64,000 nucleotides of DNA from Notospermus geniculatus (lineage: Eukaryota > Nemertea > Pilidiophora > Heteronemertea > Lineidae), in assembly GCA_002633025.1 (NCBI GenBank), contig NMRB01002849.1, forward strand, positions 4,757-68,756, given 5' to 3'. The notes beneath the pieces were generated by a model. That model saw nothing but the letters and a program-made list of their open reading frames with translations. It had not been told where the DNA came from and ran no database searches. Below are positions 20,327 through 30,646 of the stretch, piece after piece (position 1 is the stretch's first letter; every line of letters starts with the position of its first letter). The position numbers were made by a program, and so were the translations under genes.

Positions 20327-20776
20327 TCGCATTATTATTACCATACGTAGGGCCCTCAGCTAATCCCCCCCCCCCCCGGGTCTTATCTCAACTGATGCCC
20401 AAATTTCCCCCACATCGTGTTTTCAGTGCAGTAATTAAGTTCGACTATTTGTTGCCGACATATCTCTGTACAATGTATTTCCGAAACAATCACCGCAAAC
20501 AACTAATAAAAACCACTCTTTCCACTTCCGCGTTAGCCAATCAGCGCACCCGTTACAACCGCCATTACAGCCTGCGCGCGCACGCTCAAAAACCGGGAGC
20601 CGTTGGTGCGCACGTCGCAACGTCGGCACCTGATGATTGACATCCGTGACTCATTAATTAGATTATGATCTCAGAGATTGATTATAGCTGCGGGGTTTAA
20701 TAAAAGACTCCTACACGGTAACATTTTCGTTAATGATGTTATGTTATAATGAGCGTTTTTGATGTATAAATGAGAA

Positions 20777-21044
20777 AAATACATGTTAAATGGCCAATTT
20801 TCTTTGATGAAGACATGTTTAGCTTTAATATAGACCTTTCCAACAAAGATGGCGGTCTAACAGTTCGCACCATATTACGTCATAAGCTTATTACCATTCA
20901 ATGGCCCTAACACGCTAAGCTGGTCAAGCGGGCCATGGGCACAAAAGTTTGGGTAAAATAATTGTCTGAGAGGATGCGTTTGGTAGTGTTATATCATGCT
21001 TGGACAATGACTGGCCACGACGTCATCTTTGTTGGAAACGTCTA
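20777..21044 (+). mobile_element. MITE-7 copy 1 (AAGATGGCGGTC ends)
   Basis: ACCTTTCCAACAAAGATGGC, GGTCTAACAGTT at about 20,833 is mirrored by CATCTTTGTTGGAAACGTCT at the right end. The interior TGTCTGAGAGGATGCGTTTG and TATATCATGCTTGGACAATG are shared with 28,305-28,622 and, inverted, 30,800-31,040. Homology with the 28-kb copy starts upstream near 20,777. Confidence 0.75.
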
Positions 21045-21295
21045 CAGACATGCGTCAGGTTGCTGTTTCCATGGAGGGTGGTGTCTTTAAGTACACGGTG
21101 TGACAGGAAAGAACGTCCCTAGGATAAAATGTCTGGACAAAATACTCTATTGTAATCTCTGGCGATTGGTTTCTATAGCCATGGACCTTAATCCGTCATT
21201 TAAAAATAGAAGCGGGCACTTTTTACAGGGGGGACACACATTTTACAACGGACACTTTTTACAGGGGGACACTCCTTACTGTTAGAACGGCAACG

Positions 21296-21412
21296 CAAAA
21301 GTATGCATAGAAGAAGTACATGTACATGTATGTAACAGGAGCGTGCATAGAAGAAGTATAAGAAGTATGTGAAGTTCATGTATATGTACATGTACATGTA
21401 TGTACGAGTATG
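21296..21412. repeat. ATGTAC-rich simple sequence
   Basis: Two ACATGTACATGTATGTA clusters are separated by a duplicated GCATAGAAGAAGTA. Self-complementary hexamers of this kind are scattered elsewhere (27,470, 29,330, 36,520). Confidence 0.8.
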
Positions 21413-21439
21413 TGTGTCACCAGAAATAGACCAAAATAG

Positions 21440-21660
21440 TATGTAGTTGTGCGATCACAGAGACCTGGCTTCGTCCAACATTATCATATCAAAAGCGTCA
21501 GTGTCAGGACTTTTGATTCGAAGATATCAACAGGCTCCTGTGTGGTCAGCAATGTCGACATCACCAACAGGAGAAGCTGGACCCTGGCAATGCCAGACCT
21601 CTGTGACCTTACAACTGAGATTTTGGTGTGCATGTAAGTGACACAGAATGTTACAGAACA
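21440..21660 (+). repeat. Repeat of unknown type, copy 1
   Basis: CCAACATTATCATATCAAAA, GCGTCAGTGTCAGGA, GATTCGAAGATATCAACAGG, TGTGTGGTCAGCAATG and ACCAACAGGAGAAGCTGGAC occur inverted at 48,422-48,600. Frames read through both copies but the protein is not recognised. Confidence 0.65.
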
Positions 21661-22160
21661 CCATCAACACACTTTCTCTGTGTGTCGCTCATTGTCAAGT
21701 CGCGCCTTATACCGTAATCACTGTATTGTAATGTCACACTGGCACACGGGCCGCACCGGATAATGTTACACCGGTCTTTCTAGGTACCCCTTGAATTACT
21801 ACCGAGTCTTATTAAGGATGCAAAGGCTGAAATCTCTTCCCGAATATCATGAACGTTTTTGATTCCTTGATTCCTTGATGTCCAGCCATGTGCGTTACCT
21901 TGTGTAGGTCACGTGTACCACCCTCTCCTCACGGTCGAGTTAGTCGTGGGTTCTCCAACCGTTCGACACGTTACCCGCCTCTCTTGGACTTCAAATGAAC
22001 ACGGATAGCGGCTGTCACCAACGTTTGATCTACTAATCTTTGAGATTATCACTTTTTACAAAACACAAACCCGTTAACACTTTAACCATTTCGCTGAGAA
22101 GCACTTCATTAAAAATAATAGACCTACTGAATTCTGGAATCTTACGGAAAAAACGTCATA
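21661..22160. other. No recognisable feature
   Basis: Has a MITE-8-like terminus (GTTACACCGG near 21,765) but no complete element. Confidence 0.35.
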
Positions 22161-22161
22161 C

Positions 22162-22413
22162 AAAAGCCGCACTGTATTGAAATTTACGGTATTTTCAAAG
22201 TGTAAGGAGAATGCAGGTAGAGGTCTCATAGCCTCGTGAAGGTTCCCAAAATGCTTGTCTGATACGTACTTCAAAGAATCAAGACCTAGTTTTCAGCACA
22301 CATTGAAAAAACTGCAGGCAGAGCTCTAATGTATTCAGATAGAGCATAGTACATTTTACACTACACTAACGTCGGATGAGGAAGAACTTTCCGAATTTAA
22401 TACAGTGTGGCTT
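22162..22413 (-). mobile_element. MITE-1 copy 4 (252 bp)
   Basis: Complete inverse copy, AAAGCCGCACTGTATTGAAA to TTTAATACAGTGTGGCTT, with TA at the right flank. Internal CGTCGGATGAGGAAGAACTT differs from most copies but matches the copy at 61,248. Confidence 0.88.
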
Positions 22414-22494
22414 TAACAATTTCTAGCAAAAATCCTGCATCATTCCGTATCCTCACCATCAACCATCGCCCATCGCCCACCGAAACCAGCAGAC

Positions 22495-22630
22495 GTTACT
22501 TCTCCAACAACACGCGCGGCGCATGCGCAACACGCGCACGCACACAGCGCAGCAGATGACGACTTCCGCTAAATCCGTCGATAAATCGGTGACGGGTGCA
22601 CCGGCGATTTTCGCCACAATTAATGACGTT
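22495..22630. promoter_or_regulatory. Candidate CpG-rich promoter-like patch
   Basis: A perfect NRF1-type site (GCGCATGCGCAA) sits among CACGCGCGGCGC and CACGCGCACGC, then ATGACGACTTCCGC (CRE-like plus ETS-like) about 50 bp on. Such clustering is typical of animal TATA-less promoters, but no gene is recognised on either side. Confidence 0.3.
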
Positions 22631-22924
22631 TTAGGCGACTTGTTAGTGTGTTATGGTCATTGGGGATGTTTTGGAGGATGTGTGTCACATTTTAAGACCT
22701 AAATATTGGGATTTTGCAGACGGTTGACCAGCGTCAGGGGCGGAAGTGGAGTGGGGAAGTTTTCCATGCGATCGGCTGCGGTTATGACGCATGTCGCGAA
22801 CGTATGCGAAGGGACTGCCTCCAATATCAACTCCTTGTAATAGTCAAATTAAACGTTTATAATGTTTTTGTTGGGCATTATTAAGGACATCTTTGTAAAT
22901 GGCGGATATCCTTCTTAAAGAGAC

Positions 22925-23076
22925 TAGGGAGGTTTCGAAATCAAACGACAAACGTAAACGTTAACGACAACTTTATTTTTTTACCGAAAATGCAATATAA
23001 AATATGGTTAATGTGTAGTATGAAAAATAACGTTGTCGTAAAGTTCACGTTTATCGTTTGATTTCGAAACCTCCCT
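22925..23076 (+). mobile_element. MITE-2 copy 2
   Basis: TAGGGAGGTTTCGAAATCAA to TTTGATTTCGAAACCTCCCT, palindromic over all but the centre, TA at the left flank. Confidence 0.88.
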
Positions 23077-23084
23077 GTTGTAAT

Positions 23085-23240
23085 TTACCTTACGAACTGT
23101 AATTTAAAACGTCCCTCTAAAAACCTGGATGTTGTATAAAGATGTAACACTTTTGATCAAAGAAAGTGTTTGATAAACAATGTCCCATTAATTAGGGCAT
23201 ATTCCTTTACATAAAATTATACAACTTTTAATAAGCGCTT
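23085..23240 (+). repeat. CCTTACGAACTG repeat, copy 2
   Basis: Same ordered blocks as 18,494-18,640. It starts about 10 bp after a MITE-2 and ends about 8 bp before another. Confidence 0.7.
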
Positions 23241-23248
23241 GGCGATAA

Positions 23249-23396
23249 TAGAGAGGTGAAGAAATGAAACGATAAACGTAAACGTTAACGACAACGTTAT
23301 TTTTGTACCGAGAATGCAATACAAAGTTAAAGTGTTGTATGAAAAATAACGTTGTCGTAAAGGTTACGTTTGTCGTTTGATTTCTTAACCTCCCTA
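23249..23396 (+). mobile_element. MITE-2 copy 3
   Basis: TAGAGAGGTGAAGAAATGAA to TTGATTTCTTAACCTCCCTA. More diverged at the left terminus than the other copies. Confidence 0.87.
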
Positions 23397-24029
23397 TTAT
23401 TATTTGACTTCCTGAGAATATTTTTCATCATTTTTGATTTTATACTAAAATATCATCAATGTTGAACTGAGTTAAATTACCCCAACAGAAAATAACAGCA
23501 ATTTTAGTATTAGATTTCCAAATATTATTTCTAAAGTCGCCAAGGTCGAGTTGAATATAAAAATTACACGAAATTCTACCTGAGCTGCGAGGGGAAAATC
23601 ACGGAAATAACATAGAAACAGCCTCCGTTTACTCCTCACGCTCCCCTGGACCCCGGCTTTGTTTCCTACCCCACCCACCCTGCTACCATGCGGCCTAGCG
23701 ACGGCCCGGTGACAGGAGACACGAGCACTTGATGTCAGACCTCACGTCAGTTGGTCATCACGACCCTATCATTTAAGAGATAATCGGCCTTTATCCGAGA
23801 GTGGTATGCCATCAGGGTCTTTAGAGGGCGACAATTCAAAGATTTTCTTAAAACCCTTTTTCCTCTAAGTGTGCGTTTGTGATCAAGTGGTTGTGGGCTA
23901 ATGACTACAGGTGATTCACAAAAAGATTCTTTCAGACAAATTTTCTTGAAGTTTCCGCAGCTTTCAGGTGAGATTTTTCGGCATGTTTCACGATAAAAAT
24001 GATAAAAATGTGAAGATTTAAGCGCTTTT
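23397..24029. other. No recognisable feature
   Basis: A 112-codon minus-strand frame (23,747-24,085) runs into the SINE-B tail repeat, so it is not credible. Confidence 0.4.
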
Positions 24030-24650
24030 ATACAGCACAGCAGCACTTTCCACTGTAGTATAGTTTTCGGCAAAGCGCTTTCCATTGTAATAAAGTCTCA
24101 AAATACTTTCCTCTGGAATACAGTCTCAAAGCACTTTCCACTGTAATACAGTCTCAAAGCACTTTTCACTGTATTACAGTCTCAAAGCACTTTCCACTCT
24201 AATACAGTCTCACAGCGATTTCCACTGTAATACAGTCTCAAAGCACTTTCCACTGTAATACAGTTTCAAAGCACTTTCCACTGTAATACAGTCTCACAGC
24301 GCTTTCCACTGTAATACAGTCTCAAAGCACTTTCCACTGTAATACAGTTTCAAAGCACTTTCCACTGTAATACAGTTTCAAAGCACTTTCCACTGTAATA
24401 AAGTCTCAAGGCACTTTCCACTGTAATACAGTCTCAAAGCACTTTCTGATGTTCTACAGTCTCAAAGTGCTTCACATTATTACTCCAGTCTCTCCAGAAA
24501 CCTTTCTGGGGAACTCAAGGAGCAGCTCATTCAGTGCATCACTTGATCCTTTCAGACCAGTAGTGTTGAGAGTAGGCCCCCAAAGTGGCGATTTGAGTGA
24601 CGATCGAACCCGCGGTTTCACCATCATACTCTAAACACTGCACTACGCCA
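24030..24650 (-). repeat. SINE-B copy with expanded tail
   Basis: Inverse order: expanded tail 24,056-24,475, then CACATTATTACTCCAGTCTC, CAGAAACCTTTCTGGGGAAC, TCAAGGAGCAGCTCATTCAG, CATCACTTGATCCTTTCAG, then a minus-strand tRNA-like head (CGATCGAACCCGCGG...CTACGCCACC). Confidence 0.85.
24056..24475 (-). repeat. 28-bp minisatellite within SINE-B tail
   Basis: About 14-15 tandem copies of TTTCCACTGTAATACAGTCT, CAAAGCAC with few substitutions (CAAAGC/CACAGC, AGCACT/AGCGCT). Other SINE-B copies have one to three of these units. Confidence 0.92.
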
Positions 24651-25547
24651 CCACAACCTCAAATTACAGTTTGACGGCTATATTTTCGACCTGTTCGGAA
24701 ATGACAGTCCGCGGTTTTCCGTCTCAGTTTTCAAAACGTTTGAAGTCCGCAAACTCGATATTCCAGCCCAGAATGCAATCAATTTAATTTCCTTCCTCAG
24801 CTTCCCTCTCAGGTACACCCAAAGTTTGCCCTTTAATTGCCCATTGATACATCATCCCCTCTCAACAACCCAGCATCCTTCCCCTATTATCCTTAAACCC
24901 TTATCTGGACCGGTTGCTAGGCCAGTTGCCTAGCCACCCTACACGTGGTCCCACGGCATCACCACGCACGTGCCGACGCTCACTCCCAGCGCGTGCGCCT
25001 AAAGGAACTAAGTGCCTTCTCTTAATATTACCAATTTTCTTCGGGAACCAAAAATCTGTCATATTTTCCACTCACTGCCTACCTCCGTTAATTAGTACAT
25101 CATATTAAAAGGTTAATTAGCATAAATCTGCATACGACTCAACGAAAATCATAGCCGGTCGAAATTTTTGCTGTTGCTGGCCAAAACAGGTGAATATTTC
25201 AAAACAATGTATCTTTTTATGTTGTATTGTTTGATAGACCTGCCACGTGGTGTCTTGATGGGTTTGTCCACGATGTCAAAACGTCCCCGACATTTTTGCT
25301 AATTAAGCTATTATTTCTGACATCTCAGCACACAATCAGATTATAAATCCTTAGATCATAGAATCGAGATTGGGTAAGCTGCGTCAATTATGAGAATTAG
25401 TGCATTGTTTAAGGACGTAACCTGCGGAGCAATGTATTATGTCGAACTTTTAAAACACCCTTCTGTTTTAACCCCTCATGCCCAAGTCTCAAATACATGT
25501 ACATGTACTTATAGGAAGATCCACGCCTTACAAAGTGTGTTCTATTT
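24651..25547. other. No recognisable feature
   Basis: Pyrimidine-rich on the plus strand around 24,780-25,080. No gene or repeat recognised. Confidence 0.4.
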
Positions 25548-25651
25548 TTTTTCCGTCGGGGCCGAAGCCAAAGCATTAGGGAGGTTGACATCAGCGACTT
25601 ATCACGTATCGTTATACGTATACGGATAGAATTCTGTACGAGAACAAATAT

Positions 25652-25804
25652 TAGGAAGTTTAAGAAATCAAACGATAAACGTTAACTTTACGACAAGGTT
25701 ATTTTTCATACTGCGAATTCACTAGATTATATATTGCATTTCCGGTACAAAAAATAACGTTGTCGTAAAGTTAACGTTTGTCGTTTGATTTCTTAGACTT
25801 CCTA
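25652..25804 (+). mobile_element. MITE-2 copy 4 (nested)
   Basis: TAGGAAGTTTAAGAAATCAA to TTGATTTCTTAGACTTCCTA. One base separates it from copy 5. Centre GCGAATTCACTAGATTATAT is private. Confidence 0.88.
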
Positions 25805-25805
25805 A

Positions 25806-25958
25806 TAGGGAGTTTAAGAAATCAAACGATAAACGTTAACTTTACGACAACGTTATTTTTTGTATGGAAAATGCAATATAAAACCTGGCGAATTCGGAGT
25901 ATGAAAAATAACGTTGTCGTAAAGTTAACGTTTATCGTTTGATTTCTTAAACTCCCTA
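25806..25958 (+). mobile_element. MITE-2 copy 5 (nested)
   Basis: TAGGGAGTTTAAGAAATCAA to TTGATTTCTTAAACTCCCTA. The arms are almost perfectly complementary. Head to tail with copy 4. Confidence 0.88.
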
Positions 25959-26217
25959 CTGTGTTATCCGTATACGTATAAGGATCCGTGACAATTCGCT
26001 GATCTCAACCTCCCTATTATTGGCCCTGATAAGTACGGAAGAGGCCATCTCAAGCTACTCATGTTCCTCACTTGGATGGGGTCTTTTACTTGCCCTTGCA
26101 AAGGCACAAGGTACAAGGCACCACGGCTTACTGTCCCATGCGACGGACTCAAGAGCCAGGGATGATTAATCCCACACGGCCCTGGCTGGATACGAACCCG
26201 CGACCTCCCGCTTCCTA

Positions 26218-26635
26218 AAGCTGTGTTCACACTGAGAGCGACTTCAAAACGTTTTCCCCAAAACGGTCCCCGGAAAACGGTTTGATAATGTGTGCCCGTT
26301 CTCACAAGCAAAATGAAAGCGTTTTGATACCGCTTTGGGTCGTTCAGACACAACCGATGTCAATGCGTTATAAAGCACGCCATCTGTGGGCGACTGTAAT
26401 CACTGCAATATCGCGGCATCACTGCGCATGTGCGTGGCTGTATCGATATGGTTATTGCGCATTGAGGCGTTCAGACACAAGCTGCAACCGAACCGTCACA
26501 GCGAAAGCGGTATGAGACCACTTCGCGAAGTGGTTTCGCTAGAGCGGTTTGAAACCGTTATAAGGCAAATGTAGTCTGTATATCGCTTTCAAGTCGGTTT
26601 CAAACCGGTTTAAGACCGTAGTGTGAACGCAGCTT
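26218..26635. mobile_element. TIR element, AAGCTGTGTTCACAC ends
   Basis: AAGCTGTGTTCACACTGAGA at the left mirrors GTAGTGTGAACGCAGCTT at the right, with TA at both flanks. The interior is rich in GCGGTTT/AAACCGC and TCAGACACA motifs in both orientations (AAACGGTTTGA, TTTGAAACCG, CGGTTTCAAACCGG). No transposase-size frame. Confidence 0.75.
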
Positions 26636-26930
26636 AAGTTAACCGCCCATGAATCTGCAGGATCTTAGAATAATATTCTGTTATATTTCATCCAAACAAC
26701 ACCAGAAAAATTGTCGCAAATTCAAAACAACCAATCACGTGTGCGGTAATTACCCATCATACACCAGAAAAATTTCCCAGTGTGCCATGCGCATGGCGGA
26801 AATTACAGGTATCCGGTTATGGATGGGGTCAGAGATGAAACGGACAAGCCACGGGTACTGGTGTTTACGTTTCAAATTGATACATCAGATACTAATGAAT
26901 TTTTTCCGATAAGTGTCCAGATTATGTTAA

Positions 26931-27074
26931 TAGGGAGGTTGAGATCAGCGACTTATCACGGATCCTTATACGTATACGGATAGAATTCTGTAAAATGAGG
27001 ACATATTTTGTGCACATTTCGATCCGTATATAAGTATAAGGATCCGTGATAAGTCGCAAATCTCAACCTCCCTA
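26931..27074 (+). mobile_element. MITE-3 copy 2 (144 bp, undisturbed)
   Basis: TAGGGAGGTTGAGATCAGCG, ACTTATCACGGATCCTTATA; inverse end TATAAGGATCCGTGATAAGT, CGCAAATCTCAACCTCCCTA. Long, nearly perfect inverted arms. Reference for the interrupted copy at 25,579. Confidence 0.88.
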
Positions 27075-27123
27075 ATGATAGTTTGTCAACGTTTAGACCG
27101 AAAGTTGTAATATTGTATTTATG

Positions 27124-27395
27124 TTTCCATCAGGGCCGAAGCCATAGCATTATTGGCCCTGGTAAGTACGGAAGAGGCCATTTCAAGCTATTCATGTTCC
27201 TACTTGGATGGGGTCTTTTACTTGTCCTTGCAAAGGTACAAGGTACAAGGCACCACGGCTTACTGTCCCATGTGACGGACTGAAGAGCCAGGGATGATTA
27301 ATCCTACATGTCGAGGGCTGGATTCGAACCCGGGACCTGCCACTTGCTGAGCGAATAATGATAACCACTAGGTTATTTTGACCTAAACCTTTCAG
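27124..27395 (-). repeat. SINE-C copy, near full length
   Basis: Inverse SINE-C from TTTCCATCAGGGCCGAAGCC to the tRNA-like head (GGATTCGAACCCGGGACC, TGCCACTTGCTGAGCG, GATAACCACTAGG). The acceptor end GGCTCC is replaced by TTATTTTGACC. Confidence 0.85.
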
Positions 27396-27774
27396 AAACC
27401 CTTGCGTAATGAGTTTTAACAATCGTCCAGTAAGACCGACGACTACACTTTTCTATTGTTCGGGTGTAATGTACATGTACAGTCTTTCAAATAAGTAAAT
27501 GGACAGCGTGTTTTTCAAATATCTCCGAGTAAAAGAAGATAATTGTATGCGGTTTTCAACATAGTGTGGTATACTTACCTGGTCATATATCTCATGTGTT
27601 TGGGTCAACCTAATTTTAACCCTTTGTTATGTAACAGGCTATTTAAAAAAGGTCCAGAAATTAACTTTTTTATTTCTAATTTTTTTTCAACAGATTTGGC
27701 ACTGATATGATCAGGTGATTGACATGAAAGACTCTTTGCCAAAAAAATCGGTGAAATCTGCTGTCTTTTTCGTG

Positions 27775-27820
27775 ATATCTCAAAATATCAAAATTTGAGA
27801 TTTTTGATATTTTGAGATAT
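27775..27820. repeat. 19-bp perfect hairpin
   Basis: ATATCTCAAAATATCAAAA (27,775-27,793) and its exact inverse (27,802-27,820) enclose TTTGAGAT. Isolated; no flanking element recognised. The rest of 27,396-28,096 holds no other feature except the hairpin at 27,957. Confidence 0.75.
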
Positions 27821-27956
27821 TGAATATTGTTTTGCTGTTATTCGCTGCCAGACATGATAACAAGATGGCTACGAAATTTTCCACGTGTTTCCATCACCGA
27901 ATCAGCAGAAAATATTATGTGAAATCTGGAGGCTGAATAAAGAGGCTGAATNAAAG

Positions 27957-27983
27957 AATAATTTGGCACGGTGCCAAATTATT
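27957..27983. repeat. 13-bp hairpin beside an ambiguous base
   Basis: AATAATTTGGCAC and GTGCCAAATTATT are separated by a single G. Five bases before is an N (27,952) inside a duplicated GAGGCTGAAT, so local assembly is uncertain. Confidence 0.7.
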
Positions 27984-28096
27984 TATAAATCATATATGAC
28001 CTTAACAATAGAATAAATAAGATCGGATCATATTCGCTGCCAAAAAAATTGTAGAGTAAAAAAGGCGCGTTGACACTTCGAGATGTCAAGGCCTAA

Positions 28097-28265
28097 CTGG
28101 TGTAACACTTGCTAATGTTGCTACCGACCAGTGTTCCTCGTACTGGTTGAGAAACGCATGAAAAAGACCGACTTTTTTGTGTGTTTCCCCCAATGACAAG
28201 TCGGGCTTATATCGTCAGTCTGTATGAGAACACTGATAGACAGAGAACACCCTCAGGTATTACAC
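28097..28265. mobile_element. MITE-8 copy
   Basis: Ends CTGGTGTAACACTTGC and AGGTATTACACCGATA with the family interior (GTGTGTTTCCCC, ATGACAAGTCG, GAGAACACTGATAGACAGAG). Diverged relative to other copies. Confidence 0.6.
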
Positions 28266-28304
28266 CGATACCTTCATGTAGCCAAAAATACACACCTTTC
28301 CAAT

Positions 28305-28622
28305 AAAGAAATAAAAATACAAATTTAAAGGGGAATTTTCTTTCATGAAGGCATGTTTGCCTTTAATATATACAAAATGTACCTTTCCAACAAAGATGGC
28401 GGTCTAACAGTTCTCACCATATGACGTCACTGTCAGAAGTTCAATACCATTGATGGCCGCTGGTACGCTATCTTGTCAAGCGGCCGTGGGCATGTAAGTT
28501 TAGGTGAAATAATTGTCTGGGAGGATGCGTTTGGTTGTGTTATATCATGCTTGGACAATGAATGGCCGCGACGTCATGTGGGAGAACTATTTAGTAGGTC
28601 ACCATCTTTGTTCGAAAGGTCT
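28305..28622 (+). mobile_element. MITE-7 copy 2
   Basis: ACCTTTCCAACAAAGATGGC, GGTCTAACAGTT to CACCATCTTTGTTCGAAAGG. Longest copy; contains GACGTCATGTGGGAGAACTA, TTTAGTAGG, absent from the 20.8-kb copy. Partial MITE-8 sequence follows at 28,700-28,800. Confidence 0.75.
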
Positions 28623-28864
28623 ACAGGACTTGCGGACCCAAATCTTTGACTGGTTAGGTTAAATTACTGATCGGACATTTTTGCAACGTTCTTTCTGAAC
28701 AGGTGTAACGTACCCCAGTGTTCCTGCTTCCCAGTGTTTCCCCTCATTTTATTGGGAACACTGTGAAACGAGGGTGAGAGATTTCTCTGTGTTCCCTGAC
28801 ATTGAAAAGTCATTTGGTCATTTGAATAAAGTCTGGCAAATGCTTTTACTTCAAATTTGTACAG

Positions 28865-29173
28865 CATTGCCTAGTACAAGGAGCCTGATAGCCCAGTGGT
28901 TATCACGTCCGCTTAGCAAGCGGCAGGTCCCGGGTTCGAATCCAGCCCGGGCCATGTGGGATTTCATTCCCGGCTCTTCACGTCCGTCGCATGGGACAGT
29001 AAGCCGTGGTGCCTTGTACCTTGTGTCTTTGCAAGGGCAAGTAAAATACCCCATCCAAGTGAGAAACATGAGTAGCTTGTGATGGCCTCCTCCGTACTTA
29101 CCAGGGCCAATAATGCTATAGCGTCGGCCCTGACGGAAAAATGAAATACAAATACAATACATTGCCTAGTACA
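28865..29173 (+). repeat. SINE-C, intact, with 14-bp target duplication
   Basis: The element is 28,880-29,159: tRNA-like head GGAGCCTGATAGCCCAGTGG with A box, perfect B box (GGGTTCGAATCC), body as in other copies, end block GGCCCTGACGGAAAAATG and an A-rich end (AAATACAAATACAATA). CATTGCCTAGTACA flanks it exactly on both sides (28,865-28,878; 29,160-29,173), the signature of LINE-assisted retroposition. Best reference for the family and probably the youngest copy. Confidence 0.92.
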
Positions 29174-29579
29174 TTTGTATTGCAAAATTCAAGTAAAAGC
29201 ATTTACTAGTCTTTATTCATATGACCCATGGTCTCTCTAGCTGTCTATTGTATGGAAACACTGAGACACGGGGAACATTAGAAAAGGTTACAAGACCCAT
29301 AAAGAGTTGCAGAGTTGCAAAATACGTGTACATGTACATGTATATCCTTTTATTTGATGGTGAAATCCACATTCCTTCGCCCAGCACATGTACATTTTAT
29401 TAGAACCAAAACGTGTGTGCACCCAGCGCCCTCAACCAAAAACGTGGGACACTATGGGCCATAGAACCTGTCACACAATGTCATGACGTGCGAATGTGCC
29501 GATATACCAGTTGCTATTTTTTGATATCACGTTTTTGTCACGTTTTAAGAGAGATTTCGAGCTGTTAATGCAAACGTTA

Positions 29580-29829
29580 AAGATAATGTATCACGGATAT
29601 TTTCGCGGGCCACGAAATTCATTGTTTATTTACATTTTGTTTGTTTATGTCCAGGCTTTCTTTGTCTTATGAGTAATTTGTTGGTGGCATGCCTGTCTAG
29701 AAATTCTGTTGATTCCAAAAGTATTCGTTTTGGTGGGTTGCCATGTCGCAAAAGTCCAAAATAACATAATGTAAACATTCATGTTTACAAACATTGAATG
29801 TAAACAATGAAGTCGTGATATATTATCTT
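29580..29829. mobile_element. 250-bp TIR element, AAGATAATRTATCACG ends
   Basis: AAGATAATGTATCACGGATA at the left, CGTGATATATTATCTT at the right, TA on both sides. Additional inner inverted pairs (TTCATTGTTTATTTACAT / ATGTAAACAATGAA). No second copy seen. Confidence 0.75.
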
Positions 29830-30088
29830 TAACTGCGAAGACGTCATACTCCGTCTTTCACAGAGTGTGCTACACAATGAGGGAAACAGTAAGAAGTGGG
29901 AACACCTTGACATGTTACACCTGACCTTCCACACGTTCCAGTTCACAAAACCAAACGTCTACGTAACCGGACAACAGCTTTTTTCTGACACCCTCTATTG
30001 TTTGCGACGCTCATCAAAAATAACAAAAACAGATGCCTTGGGCTAGCAACCATTGTTATGTCAGAACAGCATGGCAAGACGGTAATAT

Positions 30089-30234
30089 TTTATTAGACCT
30101 ATTTGGCATTGTTTCGATCTATTAGTTATTATTTAGACATTAGGCATCATTTTGATTTAGGGATTGTGTAGATTTTATTAGGTATTATTTTACACTGTAG
30201 GTATTGTTTCATTAGGTATTGTTTAAATATTAGG
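30089..30234 (+). repeat. Degenerate ATTAGGTATTGTTT repeats
   Basis: About seven loose copies of a roughly 20-bp motif. The array continues after 30,661 (TTAGGCGTTCTTTATTAG), showing that the DNA in between was inserted into it. Confidence 0.6.
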
Positions 30235-30646
30235 ATAATAAACAAGAAGTCAATCTCCAGAATTCACGAATTTTCGACCCCAATCGGGGTCTTTTTCAAG
30301 TGGAACTTGACAATCTGAAACTCTAGAAAAGACTGAGCTGAAACCCGAATGTAGAACTAACATCTGTGTAGACAGGATGAGTGAGAATAGTGTCCAAGCA
30401 CCACAAATGGTTGCTGGACCTAATAAAGAGAGTGGATGTAATTAAGGAGAAACTGATTTAGCTGAAAGAAAAGGGTTTAATAAATAACAAGCACAAAGCA
30501 AAAAGATGCACGAAGGGTAACACAAAGAATATAAAGGAAGTCAACTTCCAGATTTGTAGGAAAAACCAGAATGGATAATGCAAATCACTGAGCAATGAGA
30601 AGAATAGGGCGAGGAGGAATAGAGCAAAGGGGGGGGAGGGAAAAAA
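30235..30646 (+). mobile_element. 412-bp insertion with 15-bp target duplication
   Basis: Flanked by TGTTTAAATATTAGG on both sides (30,220-30,234; 30,647-30,661). Starts with ATAATAAACAAGAAGTCAAT and the GACCCCAATCGGGGTC hairpin shared with 6,517-6,610; the rest is purine-rich and ends GGGGGGGAGGGAAAAAA. The direct duplication implies a retroposed piece, possibly of a Penelope-like or LINE element. No reverse-transcriptase frame is visible. Confidence 0.65.

Larger units (their letters stand above)
25579..26014 (+). mobile_element. MITE-3 copy 1, carrying two MITE-2 copies
   Basis: GGGAGGTTGACATCAGCGAC, TTATCAC at the left and GTGACAATTCGCTGATCTCA, ACCTCCC at the right, flanked by TA. The body (ATACGTATACGGATAGAATTC / TTATCCGTATACGTATAAGG) is interrupted at 25,651-25,958. 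The undisturbed copy at 26,931 shows the normal length. Confidence 0.85.
25548..26217 (-). repeat. SINE-C copy, split by MITE-3
   Basis: Inverse SINE-C: end block TTTCCGTCGGGGCCGAAGCC, AAAGCAT (to 25,576), then a 440-bp interruption, then TATTGGCCCTGATAAGTACG through TTACTTGCCCTTGCAAAGGC to GATTAATCCC and part of the tRNA-like head (GATACGAACCCGCGACC). The head itself is cut at about 26,215 by another TA-flanked element. Confidence 0.85.

Noticed and set aside
21440-21660. Conserved frame shared with 48,422-48,600 as a transposase fragment
   Set aside because: The two copies differ by frame-changing indels and the peptide shows no recognisable motif; kept only as a repeat.
28880-28960. tRNA gene call on the SINE-C head
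   Set aside because: A and B boxes are good but the acceptor strands do not pair and no T-run follows; it continues into the SINE body.
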